The notes beneath the pieces are model-generated. The model worked only from the letters and a program-made list of their open reading frames with translations. It was not told the DNA's origin and ran no database searches. 64,000 nucleotides of DNA, from NCBI RefSeq assembly GCF_001042905.1, contig NZ_JYLB01000008.1, forward strand, positions 1-64,000, in the 5' to 3' direction. This stretch comes from Pseudomonas lini (GTDB lineage: Bacteria; Pseudomonadota; Gammaproteobacteria; Pseudomonadales; Pseudomonadaceae). Below are positions 25,958-34,773 of the stretch, one piece after another (within the stretch, counting starts at the first letter, position 1; the number at the start of each line of letters is the position of its first letter). Position numbers and translations under genes: made by a program.

Positions 25958-27274
25958 ATGCGCATCAGCATATTTGGTTTGGGTTACGTCGGCGCAGTAT
26001 GTGCCGGTTGCCTGTCTGCACGGGGCCATGACGTCGTTGGCGTCGATGTTGCCAAAGACAAAATCGATATGATCAACGCCGGCCGTTCGCCGATCGTTGA
26101 ACCGGGTTTGGGCGAACTTCTGAAGAAGGGCATCGAGACGGGCAAATTGCGCGGCACGACCAACTTCGCCGAAGCGATTCGTGACACCGACCTGTCGATG
26201 ATCTGCGTCGGTACGCCGAGCAAGAAGAACGGCGATCTGGAACTGAACTACATCGAAGCCGTGTGCCGCGAGATCGGTTTTGTCCTGCGTGACAAGACCA
26301 CCCGCCACACCATCGTGGTTCGCAGCACCGTACTGCCGGGCACCGTGGCAAACGTGGTGATCCCGATCCTCGAAGACTGCTCTGGCAAAAAGGCCGGCGT
26401 CGATTTCGGCGTGGCGGTCAACCCTGAGTTCCTGCGTGAAAGCACCGCGATCGCCGATTACGATCTGCCGCCAATGACCGTTATCGGCGAGTTCGACAAG
26501 GCTTCGGGTGACGTTCTGCAGTCGCTGTACGAAGAGCTCGACGCGCCGATCATCCGCAAGGACATCGCCGTTGCCGAGATGATCAAGTACACCTGCAACG
26601 TGTGGCACGCCACCAAGGTGACCTTCGCCAACGAGATCGGCAACATCGCCAAAGCTGTCGGCGTCGATGGTCGTGAAGTGATGGAAGTGGTCTGCCAGGA
26701 CAAGACACTGAACCTGTCCCAGTACTACATGCGCCCAGGCTTTGCGTTCGGCGGCTCTTGCCTGCCCAAAGACGTCCGCGCCCTGACCTACCGCGCCGGT
26801 TCCCTGGACGTGGAAGCACCGCTGCTCAACTCGCTGATGCGCAGTAACGAGTCCCAGGTGCAGAACGCGTTCGACATCGTCTCCAGCCACGACAAACGCA
26901 AAGTCGCCCTGCTGGGTCTGAGCTTCAAGGCCGGCACCGACGACCTGCGCGAAAGCCCGCTGGTCGATCTGGCGGAAATGCTGATCGGCAAGGGTTACGA
27001 CCTGAGCATCTACGACAGCAACGTCGAGTACGCCCGTGTCCACGGTGCGAACAAGGATTACATCGAGTCGAAGATCCCTCACGTCTCGTCCTTGCTCAAC
27101 TCCGACTTCGACGACGTGATCGCAAACTCCGACGTGATCATCCTCGGCAACCGTGACGAGAAATTCCGCGCCCTGGCGCTGGAAGCTCCACACGGCAAGC
27201 AAGTGGTCGACCTGGTTGGCTTCATGTCCAAAGCCACCAGCGTGAGTGGCCGGACCGAAGGCATCTGCTGGTAA
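25958..27274 (+). CDS. algD: GDP-mannose 6-dehydrogenase
   Basis: A 438-residue NAD-dependent UDP-glucose/GDP-mannose dehydrogenase. The Rossmann motif GLGYVGAV is at residues 7-14, the catalytic Cys is in FGGSCLPKD, and the C-terminal domain binds the nucleotide sugar. It makes GDP-mannuronic acid, the committed step to alginate. The ATG at 25958 follows AGAGGTAATTGCG; an earlier frame start at 25934 is unlikely. It is the first gene of the twelve-gene alginate operon and is separated from alg8 by a REP-containing gap. Confidence 0.97.
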   Translation: MRISIFGLGYVGAVCAGCLSARGHDVVGVDVAKDKIDMINAGRSPIVEPGLGELLKKGIETGKLRGTTNFAEAIRDTDLSMICVGTPSKKNGDLELNYIEAVCREIGFVLRDKTTRHTIVVRSTVLPGTVANVVIPILEDCSGKKAGVDFGVAVNPEFLRESTAIADYDLPPMTVIGEFDKASGDVLQSLYEELDAPIIRKDIAVAEMIKYTCNVWHATKVTFANEIGNIAKAVGVDGREVMEVVCQDKTLNLSQYYMRPGFAFGGSCLPKDVRALTYRAGSLDVEAPLLNSLMRSNESQVQNAFDIVSSHDKRKVALLGLSFKAGTDDLRESPLVDLAEMLIGKGYDLSIYDSNVEYARVHGANKDYIESKIPHVSSLLNSDFDDVIANSDVIILGNRDEKFRALALEAPHGKQVVDLVGFMSKATSVSGRTEGICW

Positions 27275-27283
27275 CACCCTCCT

Positions 27284-27365
27284 CGTAGGAGCCAGGCTTG
27301 CCGGCGAACCAGGCGACGTGATGTGTCAGGTACGCCGCCTTCGCGGGCAAGCCTCGCTCCTACAG
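27284..27365. repeat. REP pair (GTAGGAGC...GGCTTGCC class) between algD and alg8
   Basis: Inverted copies of a REP core, CGTAGGAGCCAGGCTTGCC (27284-27302, slightly degenerate) and GGCAAGCCTCGCTCCTACAG (to 27365), can form a long stem in the algD-alg8 transcript. Confidence 0.85.
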
Positions 27366-27446
27366 GTCTGATGAGATCGACTTGGCTTTCTACGCCTGCC
27401 TTAACCCCATCGGGCCACCCCACAGGCTCGCCCGAGATCGAGACGG

Positions 27447-28937
27447 ATGCAGATTATGCACAGGCTAAAGCACGGCCTACTTCAGGCCGCCGGTTGGCTG
27501 TTTTACCTAAGTTTACTGATGGGCATCGCCATGGCGCTGCCTGCGTCCACGTTCGACTCCGAGTCGAAGGACTTCATCTTCCTGATCGGTATCGTCGGTA
27601 TCTGGCGCTACTCGATGGGTGCCACGCACTTTCTGCGCGGCATGCTGTTTCTGTACGTGGTCTACCCGCACCTGCGGCGCAAAGTGCGCAAGCTGGGCAA
27701 AGCGGCAGATCCGTCCCATGTATTTCTGATGGTCACCAGCTTTCGTATCGACGCGCTGACCACCGCTCAGGTCTACAGCTCGGTAATCCGCGAGGCCATC
27801 GACTGCGAACTGCCGACCACCGTGGTCTGCTCCATCGTGGAAATGTCCGATGAGCTGCTGGTCAAGAGCCTCTGGAAACGCATGAACCCACCGCCACGGG
27901 TCAAGCTCGACTTCGTGCGCATTCCCGGCACCGGCAAGCGCGATGGCCTGGCCTACGGTTTCCGCGCCATCTCGCGCCACCTGCCGGACGACCGCGCAGT
28001 GGTTGCCGTGATCGATGGCGACACCGTATTGGCCGAAGGCGTCGTACTCAAGACCGTGCCGTGGTTCCAGCTGTTCGGCAATGTCGGCGGCCTGACCACC
28101 AACGAGTTCTGCGAAGTGCGCGGCGGCTACATCATGAGCGAATGGCACAAACTGCGATTCGCCCAGCGTCACATCAACATGTGCTCCATGGCCTTGTCCA
28201 AGCGCGTGTTGACCATGACCGGCCGGATGTCGGTATTCCGCGCCACCGTGGTCACCAACCCGGACTTCATCGCCGATGTGGAAAGCGACTCGCTGCAACA
28301 CTGGCGCCTGGGCCGCTTCAAGTTCCTTACCGGTGACGACAAGTCGAGCTGGTTCAGCCTGATGCGTCTGGGCTACGACACGTTCTACGTGCCGGATGCC
28401 GCGATCCACACCGTGGAACACCCGCCGGAAAAGAGCTTCATCAAGGCCAGTCGCAAACTGATGTTCCGCTGGTACGGCAACAACCTGCGGCAGAACTCCC
28501 GCGCCCTGGGCTTGGGGATGAAACGTCTCGGCCTGTTCACTTCGGTGGTGCTGTTCGATCAGCGCGTGTCGATGTGGACGTCCTTGCTGGGCCTGACCGT
28601 GGCAATCCTCGCCACCTTCAAGTACGGCAGCGCGTTCATCCTGGTTTACCTGCTGTGGATCGGCATCACCCGCCTGATCCTTACAGTGCTGCTGTCCTGT
28701 TCCGGTCACCGGATCGGCCCGGCCTACCCGGCGATTCTCTATTACAACCAGATCGTCGGCGCGCTGGTGAAGATCTACGTGTTCTTCCGCCTCGACCGTC
28801 AGTCCTGGAGTCGCCAGCCCACTTCCCTGACCCGTGATCTCGCCAGCTTTCAAGGTTGGTTCAACACTTGGTCGTCTCGGACCATGACCTTCTCCGCCGG
28901 CAGCATTTTTGTCGCCGTGCTGCTGATGATGGTCTGA
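27447..28937 (+). CDS. alg8: Alginate polymerase, glycosyltransferase family 2
   Basis: A 496-residue inner-membrane glycosyltransferase. Two N-terminal helices (about 12-65), a cytosolic GT-2 domain and C-terminal helices are visible. Catalytic signatures are VIDGDTV (the DxD-like motif), DVESDS and HWRLGR. It polymerises GDP-mannuronate and needs Alg44. Two starts are possible: 27447 and 27456 (MHRLKHG, the start used in P. aeruginosa). It is followed 35 bp later by alg44. Confidence 0.96.
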   Translation: MQIMHRLKHGLLQAAGWLFYLSLLMGIAMALPASTFDSESKDFIFLIGIVGIWRYSMGATHFLRGMLFLYVVYPHLRRKVRKLGKAADPSHVFLMVTSFRIDALTTAQVYSSVIREAIDCELPTTVVCSIVEMSDELLVKSLWKRMNPPPRVKLDFVRIPGTGKRDGLAYGFRAISRHLPDDRAVVAVIDGDTVLAEGVVLKTVPWFQLFGNVGGLTTNEFCEVRGGYIMSEWHKLRFAQRHINMCSMALSKRVLTMTGRMSVFRATVVTNPDFIADVESDSLQHWRLGRFKFLTGDDKSSWFSLMRLGYDTFYVPDAAIHTVEHPPEKSFIKASRKLMFRWYGNNLRQNSRALGLGMKRLGLFTSVVLFDQRVSMWTSLLGLTVAILATFKYGSAFILVYLLWIGITRLILTVLLSCSGHRIGPAYPAILYYNQIVGALVKIYVFFRLDRQSWSRQPTSLTRDLASFQGWFNTWSSRTMTFSAGSIFVAVLLMMV

Positions 28938-28972
28938 CCGAACTCGCCTGAATTAACTAGGAAATCGCCCTT

Positions 28973-30142
28973 ATGAATACCGCCGTCAACTCCAACGTAG
29001 TGCACGAATCCGAAGCCCAGCGCCAACACGCTCGCGTGAAAATCCCGGCCAAGCTGCGTTTCTTCGGCCCTGACCGGACTCCGGTTGAAGCCCGACTCAT
29101 CGACCTTTCCGCTGGCGGTCTGGCGTTCAACGCCGGTCAGCTGCCGCTGAAAGTCGGCGATGTGCACAAGGCTCGCCTGCAATTCGTCATCGATAACCTC
29201 GGTTTGGCCATGGACGTGGAATTGCAAATTCGCTCCGTGGATCGCCAGACCGGTCGCACCGGTTGCCAGTTCCAGAACCTGGAACCCCGTGACATTTCCA
29301 CCCTGCGCCACCTGATCACCTCACACCTGGCCGGCGACATCGTCAGCGTCGGTGAAATGCTGGCGACCCTGCAGCGCGACAACTTCACCAAGGCGCGCAA
29401 GGTCAAGGATGGCGGCCACGGCATGACCGCGCTCGGCCGTCTGAAAGCGGTGACCTTCAGCGCCGGTATCTTCGTGGTCGGTCTTGTGGCGTTCGGTTTC
29501 ATTTTCAAATCGGTGTACGGCATGTACTTCGTCAGCCACGCCCAGGCCGGCCTGGTCAGCGTGCAGGGCATGAACATCACCATGCCGCGCGACGGCACCG
29601 TGCAGAGCCTGATCAAGGCTGACGGCGTTGCCGCCAAAGGCGCACCGCTGGCGACTTTCAGCACCAGCATGCTCGACGTACTCAAGGGCCATCTGGACGA
29701 AGGTCAACTGCAACCATCCAAGGTTGAAGAACTGTTCGGCAAGCAAATGACCGGCACCCTGACGTCGCCGTGCGATTGCACCGTGGCGCAGCAACTGGTG
29801 GCTAACGGTCAGTACGCCAGCAAAGGCGACGTGATCTTCCAACTGGTGCCGCGCAACACCGAAGCCAACGTTGAAGCTCGCTTCTCCTATCGCCAGTTCG
29901 GCGACGTGCTCCCAGGCACCTCGGTCAGCTTCCAGATCGCCGGTGAAGACCAAACCCGTACCGGCAAGATCGTCAGCAGCACCAGCCTGAAAAGCGCCGA
30001 CCTGTCGTCCGACATCCGCGTGCAGATCAAACCTGACGAGCCACTGGACAGCGCCTTCGCCGGTCGCCCGGTGGAAGTGAACAGCACTCGTGGCCCGAAC
30101 CTGAACTGGCTGATCAACAAAGCCATGGCCGCCGGTCTTTAA
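28973..30142 (+). CDS. alg44: Alginate co-polymerase with c-di-GMP-binding PilZ domain
   Basis: A 389-residue membrane protein. The N-terminal PilZ domain carries RQHAR (Arg17, Arg21) and DLSAGG (Asp44, Ser46), the residues that bind dimeric c-di-GMP in P. aeruginosa. One transmembrane helix (about 160-185) leads to a periplasmic domain resembling membrane-fusion proteins (HlyD-like, residues 190-389). It activates Alg8 when c-di-GMP is bound. The start follows AGGAAATCGCCCTT. Confidence 0.96.
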   Translation: MNTAVNSNVVHESEAQRQHARVKIPAKLRFFGPDRTPVEARLIDLSAGGLAFNAGQLPLKVGDVHKARLQFVIDNLGLAMDVELQIRSVDRQTGRTGCQFQNLEPRDISTLRHLITSHLAGDIVSVGEMLATLQRDNFTKARKVKDGGHGMTALGRLKAVTFSAGIFVVGLVAFGFIFKSVYGMYFVSHAQAGLVSVQGMNITMPRDGTVQSLIKADGVAAKGAPLATFSTSMLDVLKGHLDEGQLQPSKVEELFGKQMTGTLTSPCDCTVAQQLVANGQYASKGDVIFQLVPRNTEANVEARFSYRQFGDVLPGTSVSFQIAGEDQTRTGKIVSSTSLKSADLSSDIRVQIKPDEPLDSAFAGRPVEVNSTRGPNLNWLINKAMAAGL

Positions 30143-30151
30143 ACAGAGGAC

Positions 30152-31663
30152 ATGCCCGTGACGATCATCAGTCTCCTGAAAACACCGCGAATCCTGTGGG
30201 AGCGGGCTTGCCCGCGATTGGATCAACGCGGTCTTTCTGAAGCACCGAGCCGCCTGAATCGCGGGCAAGCCCGCTCCCACAGTGGCTATGTGGTGTGCTC
30301 GCTCGCGCTGGCCGTGAGCCTCGCCGGCTGCGCCGGCCTGCCCGACCAGCGTCTGGCCAATGAAGCCCTCAAGCGCGGCGACACCACGCTGGCGGCGCAG
30401 AACTATCAGCAATTGGCAGACCTGGGTTACAGCGAAGCCCAGGTTGGCCTGGCCGATCTGCAGGTCGACAGCCGTGACCCGGCGCAAATCAAAAAGGCCG
30501 AGGCGACTTACCGCGCCGCGGCCAGCGTCTCGCCGCGGGCTCAGGCTCGCCTGGGTCGTCTGCTGGTGGCCAAACCCGGCGCCACCGAAGCCGAACACCA
30601 AGAAGCCGAAGCGCTGTTGAAGAAAGCCTCGGCCAATGGCGAAGGCAATACTCTGATCCCGCTGGCGATGCTGTACCTGCAATACCCGCACAGTTTCCCC
30701 AACGTCAACGCACAGCAGCAGATCAGCCAATGGCGCGCCGAAGGCAAACCGGAAGCGGGTCTGGCGCAAGTGCTGCTCTATCGCACCCAGGGCACGTACG
30801 ACCAGCACCTGGATGACGTGGAGAAAGTCTGCAAAGCGGCGTTGAATACCACCGACATCTGCTACGTCGAACTGGCCACGGTCTATCAGAAACGCGGCCA
30901 GCCAGAGCAACAAGCCGAGCTGATCAAACAGATGCAGGCCGCTCACAGCCGTGGCGCCGTCTCTGCGCAACGTGTGGACAGCGTGGCCCGCGTGCTGGGC
31001 GATGCGAGCCTGGGCAAGACCGACGAGAAAACCGCTCAGTCGCTGCTCGAAGGCATTGCACCTGGCTACCCGGCATCCTGGGTCAGCCTGGCGCAACTGC
31101 TCTACGACTTCCCTGAACTGGGTGATGTCGACGCCATGATGAAGTACCTGGACAACGGCCGCGCCGCCGACCAGCCGCGTGCCGAACTGTTGCTGGGCAA
31201 GCTCTACTTCGAAGGAAAAATGGTGCCGGCCGACGCCAAGGTCGCCGAAGAGCACTTCAAGAAAGCCGTCGGCCGTGAAGTCGCCGCAGATTACTACCTC
31301 GGCCAGATTTACCGTCGTGGTTACCTGGGCAAGGTCTATCCGCAGAAAGCCCTGGATCACCTGCTGACCGCTGCGCGTAACGGCCAGAACAGCGCCGATT
31401 TCGCCATTGCCCAACTGTTCTCCCAAGGCAAGGGCACCCGGCCCGACCCGGTCAACGCATATGTCTTCAGCCAATTGGCGAAGGCTCAAAACACCCCACA
31501 AGCCAATGAGCTTGCGCAAACAATCGAAGCGCAACTGCCGCCTGACCGGCTGGCCGAGGCCCAACGCCTGCTGAAACAAGAGCAGGCCATTCGTAGTGCC
31601 GTGAGTTCGGACACGCTGGAACTGCACGCCCTGCAAGAAGAAGACGGCGAGGAATCCCTATGA
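30152..31663 (+). CDS. algK: Alginate export lipoprotein with Sel1/TPR-like repeats
   Basis: A 503-residue periplasmic scaffold made of TPR/Sel1-like repeats (ANEALKRGDTTLAAQNY and many later helices). It localises the AlgE porin. The ATG at 30152 follows CAGAGGAC, 9 bp after alg44. The lipobox SLAGC puts the lipidated cysteine at residue 60, far later than usual, because residues about 14-43 are encoded by an inverted REP pair (30194-30282) lying in frame in the signal-peptide region. The hydrophobic core is VVCSLALAVSLAG (47-59). If this n-region is not tolerated, GTG codons at 30290 or 30293 could serve as starts, giving a signal without positive charge. The algE start overlaps the stop by ATGA. 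Confidence 0.92.
   Translation: MPVTIISLLKTPRILWERACPRLDQRGLSEAPSRLNRGQARSHSGYVVCSLALAVSLAGCAGLPDQRLANEALKRGDTTLAAQNYQQLADLGYSEAQVGLADLQVDSRDPAQIKKAEATYRAAASVSPRAQARLGRLLVAKPGATEAEHQEAEALLKKASANGEGNTLIPLAMLYLQYPHSFPNVNAQQQISQWRAEGKPEAGLAQVLLYRTQGTYDQHLDDVEKVCKAALNTTDICYVELATVYQKRGQPEQQAELIKQMQAAHSRGAVSAQRVDSVARVLGDASLGKTDEKTAQSLLEGIAPGYPASWVSLAQLLYDFPELGDVDAMMKYLDNGRAADQPRAELLLGKLYFEGKMVPADAKVAEEHFKKAVGREVAADYYLGQIYRRGYLGKVYPQKALDHLLTAARNGQNSADFAIAQLFSQGKGTRPDPVNAYVFSQLAKAQNTPQANELAQTIEAQLPPDRLAEAQRLLKQEQAIRSAVSSDTLELHALQEEDGEESL
30194..30282. repeat. REP pair inside the algK coding region
   Basis: Two inverted 24-bp REP copies (30194-30217 and 30259-30282; core GGGCTTGCCCGCGA) lie 42 bp into algK. 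No stop codon arises in the algK frame through the repeat. Confidence 0.92.
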
Positions 31664-33147
31664 AGCTCAATCCATTCGTGAAGGCCGGTATTGGCCTGAC
31701 ATTCGCCCTGCTGTGGTCGTGCCCGACCCTGGCAGCCCTGACCGAAGACAAGAACTTCGGCCTCGAAGTCAAAGTTACCGGCCAGTCCGAAGACGACCGT
31801 GACTTGGGTACTGCCAGCGGCGGCGACGTTTCCGGCGTCGGCCTCGACCTGCGTCCATGGGTATACGGCGAAAGCGGCGCGTGGAGCGCCTACGCCATGG
31901 GTCAGGCGGTGACGTCCACCGACATCATCGAAACGGACACCCTGCAACAGTCCGACAGCGACGGTACCCAGACCACCGACAACGGTGATCGCAAAACCAA
32001 GAAAAACTACCTGGCGATGCGCGAGTTCTGGGTCGGCTACAGCGGCCTCACGCCCTACCCTGGCGAGATCCTCAAGCTCGGTCGCCAACGCCTGCGCAAC
32101 GACGACGGCCAATGGCGCGACACCAACATCGAAGCCCTGAACTGGACCTTCGACACCACCCTGTTGCGCGCCAACGCCGGTATCGCCGAACGCTTCAGCG
32201 AATACCGCACCGACTTGAAAGAGCTGGCGCCCAAGGACGAGGATCGCCTGCACGTTTTCGGCGACGTTGCCACTCAATGGTCGCCGGGTAACTGGGTCGG
32301 CATTCGCGGTCATCACACCCACGATGACGGCAAGCTCGACTACCCGGAACCGGGCGTGGCCGGCGATTCGCTGGATAAAAAACAGAACGGTGACATCAGC
32401 TGGCTCGGCCTCACCGCCGACAGCGACGCCTACAACTGGCGCAACACCAACACCGTCAACTACTGGGGCAGCATCACCGGCATGAGCGGCGACACCGACA
32501 CGGTCAACCCGCTGAACGCCGATGGCACGCGTCCGACCGAAGCCAAACGTGGTGAAGACCTCAATGGCTGGGCCACCGATATCGGCCTGCGTTTGCGCCT
32601 TGATCCGCAGTGGCAAGTCGGTGCGGCGTATGCCCGTGCCAGCGCCGAGTACGAACAGACCGGCCTGGAAAGCAATCGCTCGAACTACACCGGTACACGC
32701 TCGCGGGTTCACCGTTTCGGCGAAGCCTTCCGTGGCGAAATGAACAACATGCAGACCGCTACCCTGTTCGGCTCGTGGATGCTCAACGACGAATACGACG
32801 CCAGTCTGATCTACCACAAGTTCTGGCGCGTCGACGGCAACAAGCCGGTAGGCAGCAATGGCATCAACGCCGTCGAAAACAACACCGACGACGTGACCGG
32901 CGCAATCCTCTCCAGCACCTCCCTGCCGTTGGAAGATGGCAACAAAGACCTCGGTCAGGAAATGGACCTGGTGGTCACCAAGTACTTCAAGCAAGGCCTG
33001 CTGCCTGCGTCGTTGAGCCAGTCGATCGATGAGCCTTCGGCTCTGGTGCGGTTCCGTGGCGGCGTGTTCAAGCCTGGCGATGCGTATGGCAAAGAAGTCG
33101 ACTCGTACATGCACCGCGCGTTTGTCGACGTGGTCTGGCGCTTCTGA
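31660..33147 (+). CDS. algE: Outer-membrane alginate porin
   Basis: A 495-residue protein with a signal peptide (MKLNPFVKAGIGLTFALLWSCPTLAAL) and the alternating aromatic beta-strands of an 18-stranded barrel, ending in WRF as outer-membrane proteins do. It exports alginate, guided by an arginine-rich constriction. The start overlaps algK by ATGA and the end overlaps the algG frame, so translation is coupled. Confidence 0.95.
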   Translation: MKLNPFVKAGIGLTFALLWSCPTLAALTEDKNFGLEVKVTGQSEDDRDLGTASGGDVSGVGLDLRPWVYGESGAWSAYAMGQAVTSTDIIETDTLQQSDSDGTQTTDNGDRKTKKNYLAMREFWVGYSGLTPYPGEILKLGRQRLRNDDGQWRDTNIEALNWTFDTTLLRANAGIAERFSEYRTDLKELAPKDEDRLHVFGDVATQWSPGNWVGIRGHHTHDDGKLDYPEPGVAGDSLDKKQNGDISWLGLTADSDAYNWRNTNTVNYWGSITGMSGDTDTVNPLNADGTRPTEAKRGEDLNGWATDIGLRLRLDPQWQVGAAYARASAEYEQTGLESNRSNYTGTRSRVHRFGEAFRGEMNNMQTATLFGSWMLNDEYDASLIYHKFWRVDGNKPVGSNGINAVENNTDDVTGAILSSTSLPLEDGNKDLGQEMDLVVTKYFKQGLLPASLSQSIDEPSALVRFRGGVFKPGDAYGKEVDSYMHRAFVDVVWRF

Positions 33148-33173
33148 TGCAAACCGCGAAGGGAGTGCCCGAC

Positions 33174-34763
33174 ATGAACAGCGCCAAGAAAGGCTCGATC
33201 AGCCTGCTGGCCGGCGCGCTGCTGCTCGCCAGCGCAGCGGCCTTCGCCACCGTCGAACCGGCCCAGCCTGTGCAAGCGGGAAAATCGACGACCATGGCCA
33301 AGGGGCTGCAACAGGCCAAGACCTACACCGTCAGCAGCGCGCCAACCGCGCCGCTGGACCTGGCCGCGCCGAAACTGCCGGACACCTCTGGCTACACCGC
33401 GGAAGCCATCGCCGAGAAAATCGTGCGCACCAAACCCGGCAAGATCAGCGTGCGCCGGATGATGCAAGAGAACGCCTTGAAGGACTTCATCGGCGGCGAC
33501 AACAAGATGGCCGAGTGGGTAGTGCGTCAGCATGGCATCCCGCAGGCGATCTTCATCGACGACGGCTACATGAACCTCAAGGACCTGGCGAAGAAGCTGC
33601 CCAAGCAGTACTTCAGCGAAACCTCGCCGGGCGTGTTCCTGGCGAAGTTGCCGATCGTGGTGGGGAACAAGGGCATTCTGGAAATCGACAAGCAGACCCA
33701 GGAATTGCGCCTGTCCCAAGAGGCTGGTTCGTTCCTGGTCAACGACGGCCAGTTGTTCGTGCGTGATACCAAAATCACTGGCTGGAGCGAGAAGGCAAAC
33801 GGCCCGGCGGCCTTCAAGTCGCCCAAGGAATTCCGTCCGTTCCTGCTGTCCTGGGGTGGCACCGAGACCTACATCGCCAACAGCAAGATCGCCAGTTTCG
33901 GTTACGCCAACAGTAAGTCCTACGGCGTGAGTATTTCCCAATACACGCCGAACATGGCCAAGGTGCTCAAGCGCCCTGAACCGTCCGGCTGGATCGTCGG
34001 CTCCGAGTTCTCGGACATGTGGTACGGCTTCTACTGCTACGAAACCCGCGACTTCGTGGTCAAGGGCAACACCTACAAAGACAACATCGTCTACGGCATC
34101 GACCCGCATGACCGTTCCCACGGTCTGATCATCGCCGACAACACGGTGTTCGGTACGAAGAAGAAGCACGGGATCATTATTTCCCGTGAGGTCAACGACA
34201 GCTTCATCTTCAACAACCGCAGCTACGACAACAAGTTGTCGGGCCTGGTGATCGACCGTAACAGTGTGAACAACCTGATCGCCTACAACGAGATCTACAA
34301 GAACCACACCGACGGCATCACCCTCTATGAGAGTGCTGACAACCTGTTGTGGGGCAACAAGGTGATCAGCAACAGGCGCCACGGCATCCGTATTCGTAAC
34401 AGCGTGAACATTCGCCTGTACGAAAACGTCTCGATGGCCAACGGCCTGACCGGTGTCTACGGGCACATCAAAGATTTGAGCGACACCGACCGGGACATCA
34501 AGCTCGATCCGTTCGACGCCCAGGTGTCGCTGATCGTGGTCGGCGGTGAACTCGCCGCCAATGGCAGCGGACCGCTGTCCATCGACTCGCCGCTGAGCGT
34601 GGAGTTGTATCGCGTGTCGATGCTCGCACCGACCAAATCCAGCGGCATCAGCTTCTCGGGGATTCTCGGCGAACGCCAGGATGAAATTCTCGACCTGCTG
34701 GTGCGCCAGCAGAAAGCCGTGCTGATCGACCCTGTCGAACGCCAGACCGAAATGCGGGACTGA
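33174..34763 (+). CDS. algG: Mannuronan C5-epimerase
   Basis: A 529-residue periplasmic protein with a signal peptide (MNSAKKGSISLLAGALLLAS) and a right-handed beta-helix made of NosD/PbH1 repeats (NSVNNLIAYNEIYKN, ADNLLWGNKVISN). The catalytic motif DPHDRSHG is intact. It converts mannuronate to guluronate in the polymer and protects it from AlgL. The ATG at 33174 has GGGAG nine bases upstream; an in-frame ATG at 33147, overlapping the algE stop, is an alternative. Confidence 0.95.
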   Translation: MNSAKKGSISLLAGALLLASAAAFATVEPAQPVQAGKSTTMAKGLQQAKTYTVSSAPTAPLDLAAPKLPDTSGYTAEAIAEKIVRTKPGKISVRRMMQENALKDFIGGDNKMAEWVVRQHGIPQAIFIDDGYMNLKDLAKKLPKQYFSETSPGVFLAKLPIVVGNKGILEIDKQTQELRLSQEAGSFLVNDGQLFVRDTKITGWSEKANGPAAFKSPKEFRPFLLSWGGTETYIANSKIASFGYANSKSYGVSISQYTPNMAKVLKRPEPSGWIVGSEFSDMWYGFYCYETRDFVVKGNTYKDNIVYGIDPHDRSHGLIIADNTVFGTKKKHGIIISREVNDSFIFNNRSYDNKLSGLVIDRNSVNNLIAYNEIYKNHTDGITLYESADNLLWGNKVISNRRHGIRIRNSVNIRLYENVSMANGLTGVYGHIKDLSDTDRDIKLDPFDAQVSLIVVGGELAANGSGPLSIDSPLSVELYRVSMLAPTKSSGISFSGILGERQDEILDLLVRQQKAVLIDPVERQTEMRD

Positions 34764-34773
34764 GGATAATTTT

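Noticed and set aside
29321..31636. A 771-codon minus-strand ORF opposite alg44 and algK
   Set aside because: It is an antisense shadow caused by high GC at third codon positions; the plus-strand genes are clear homologues of known proteins.
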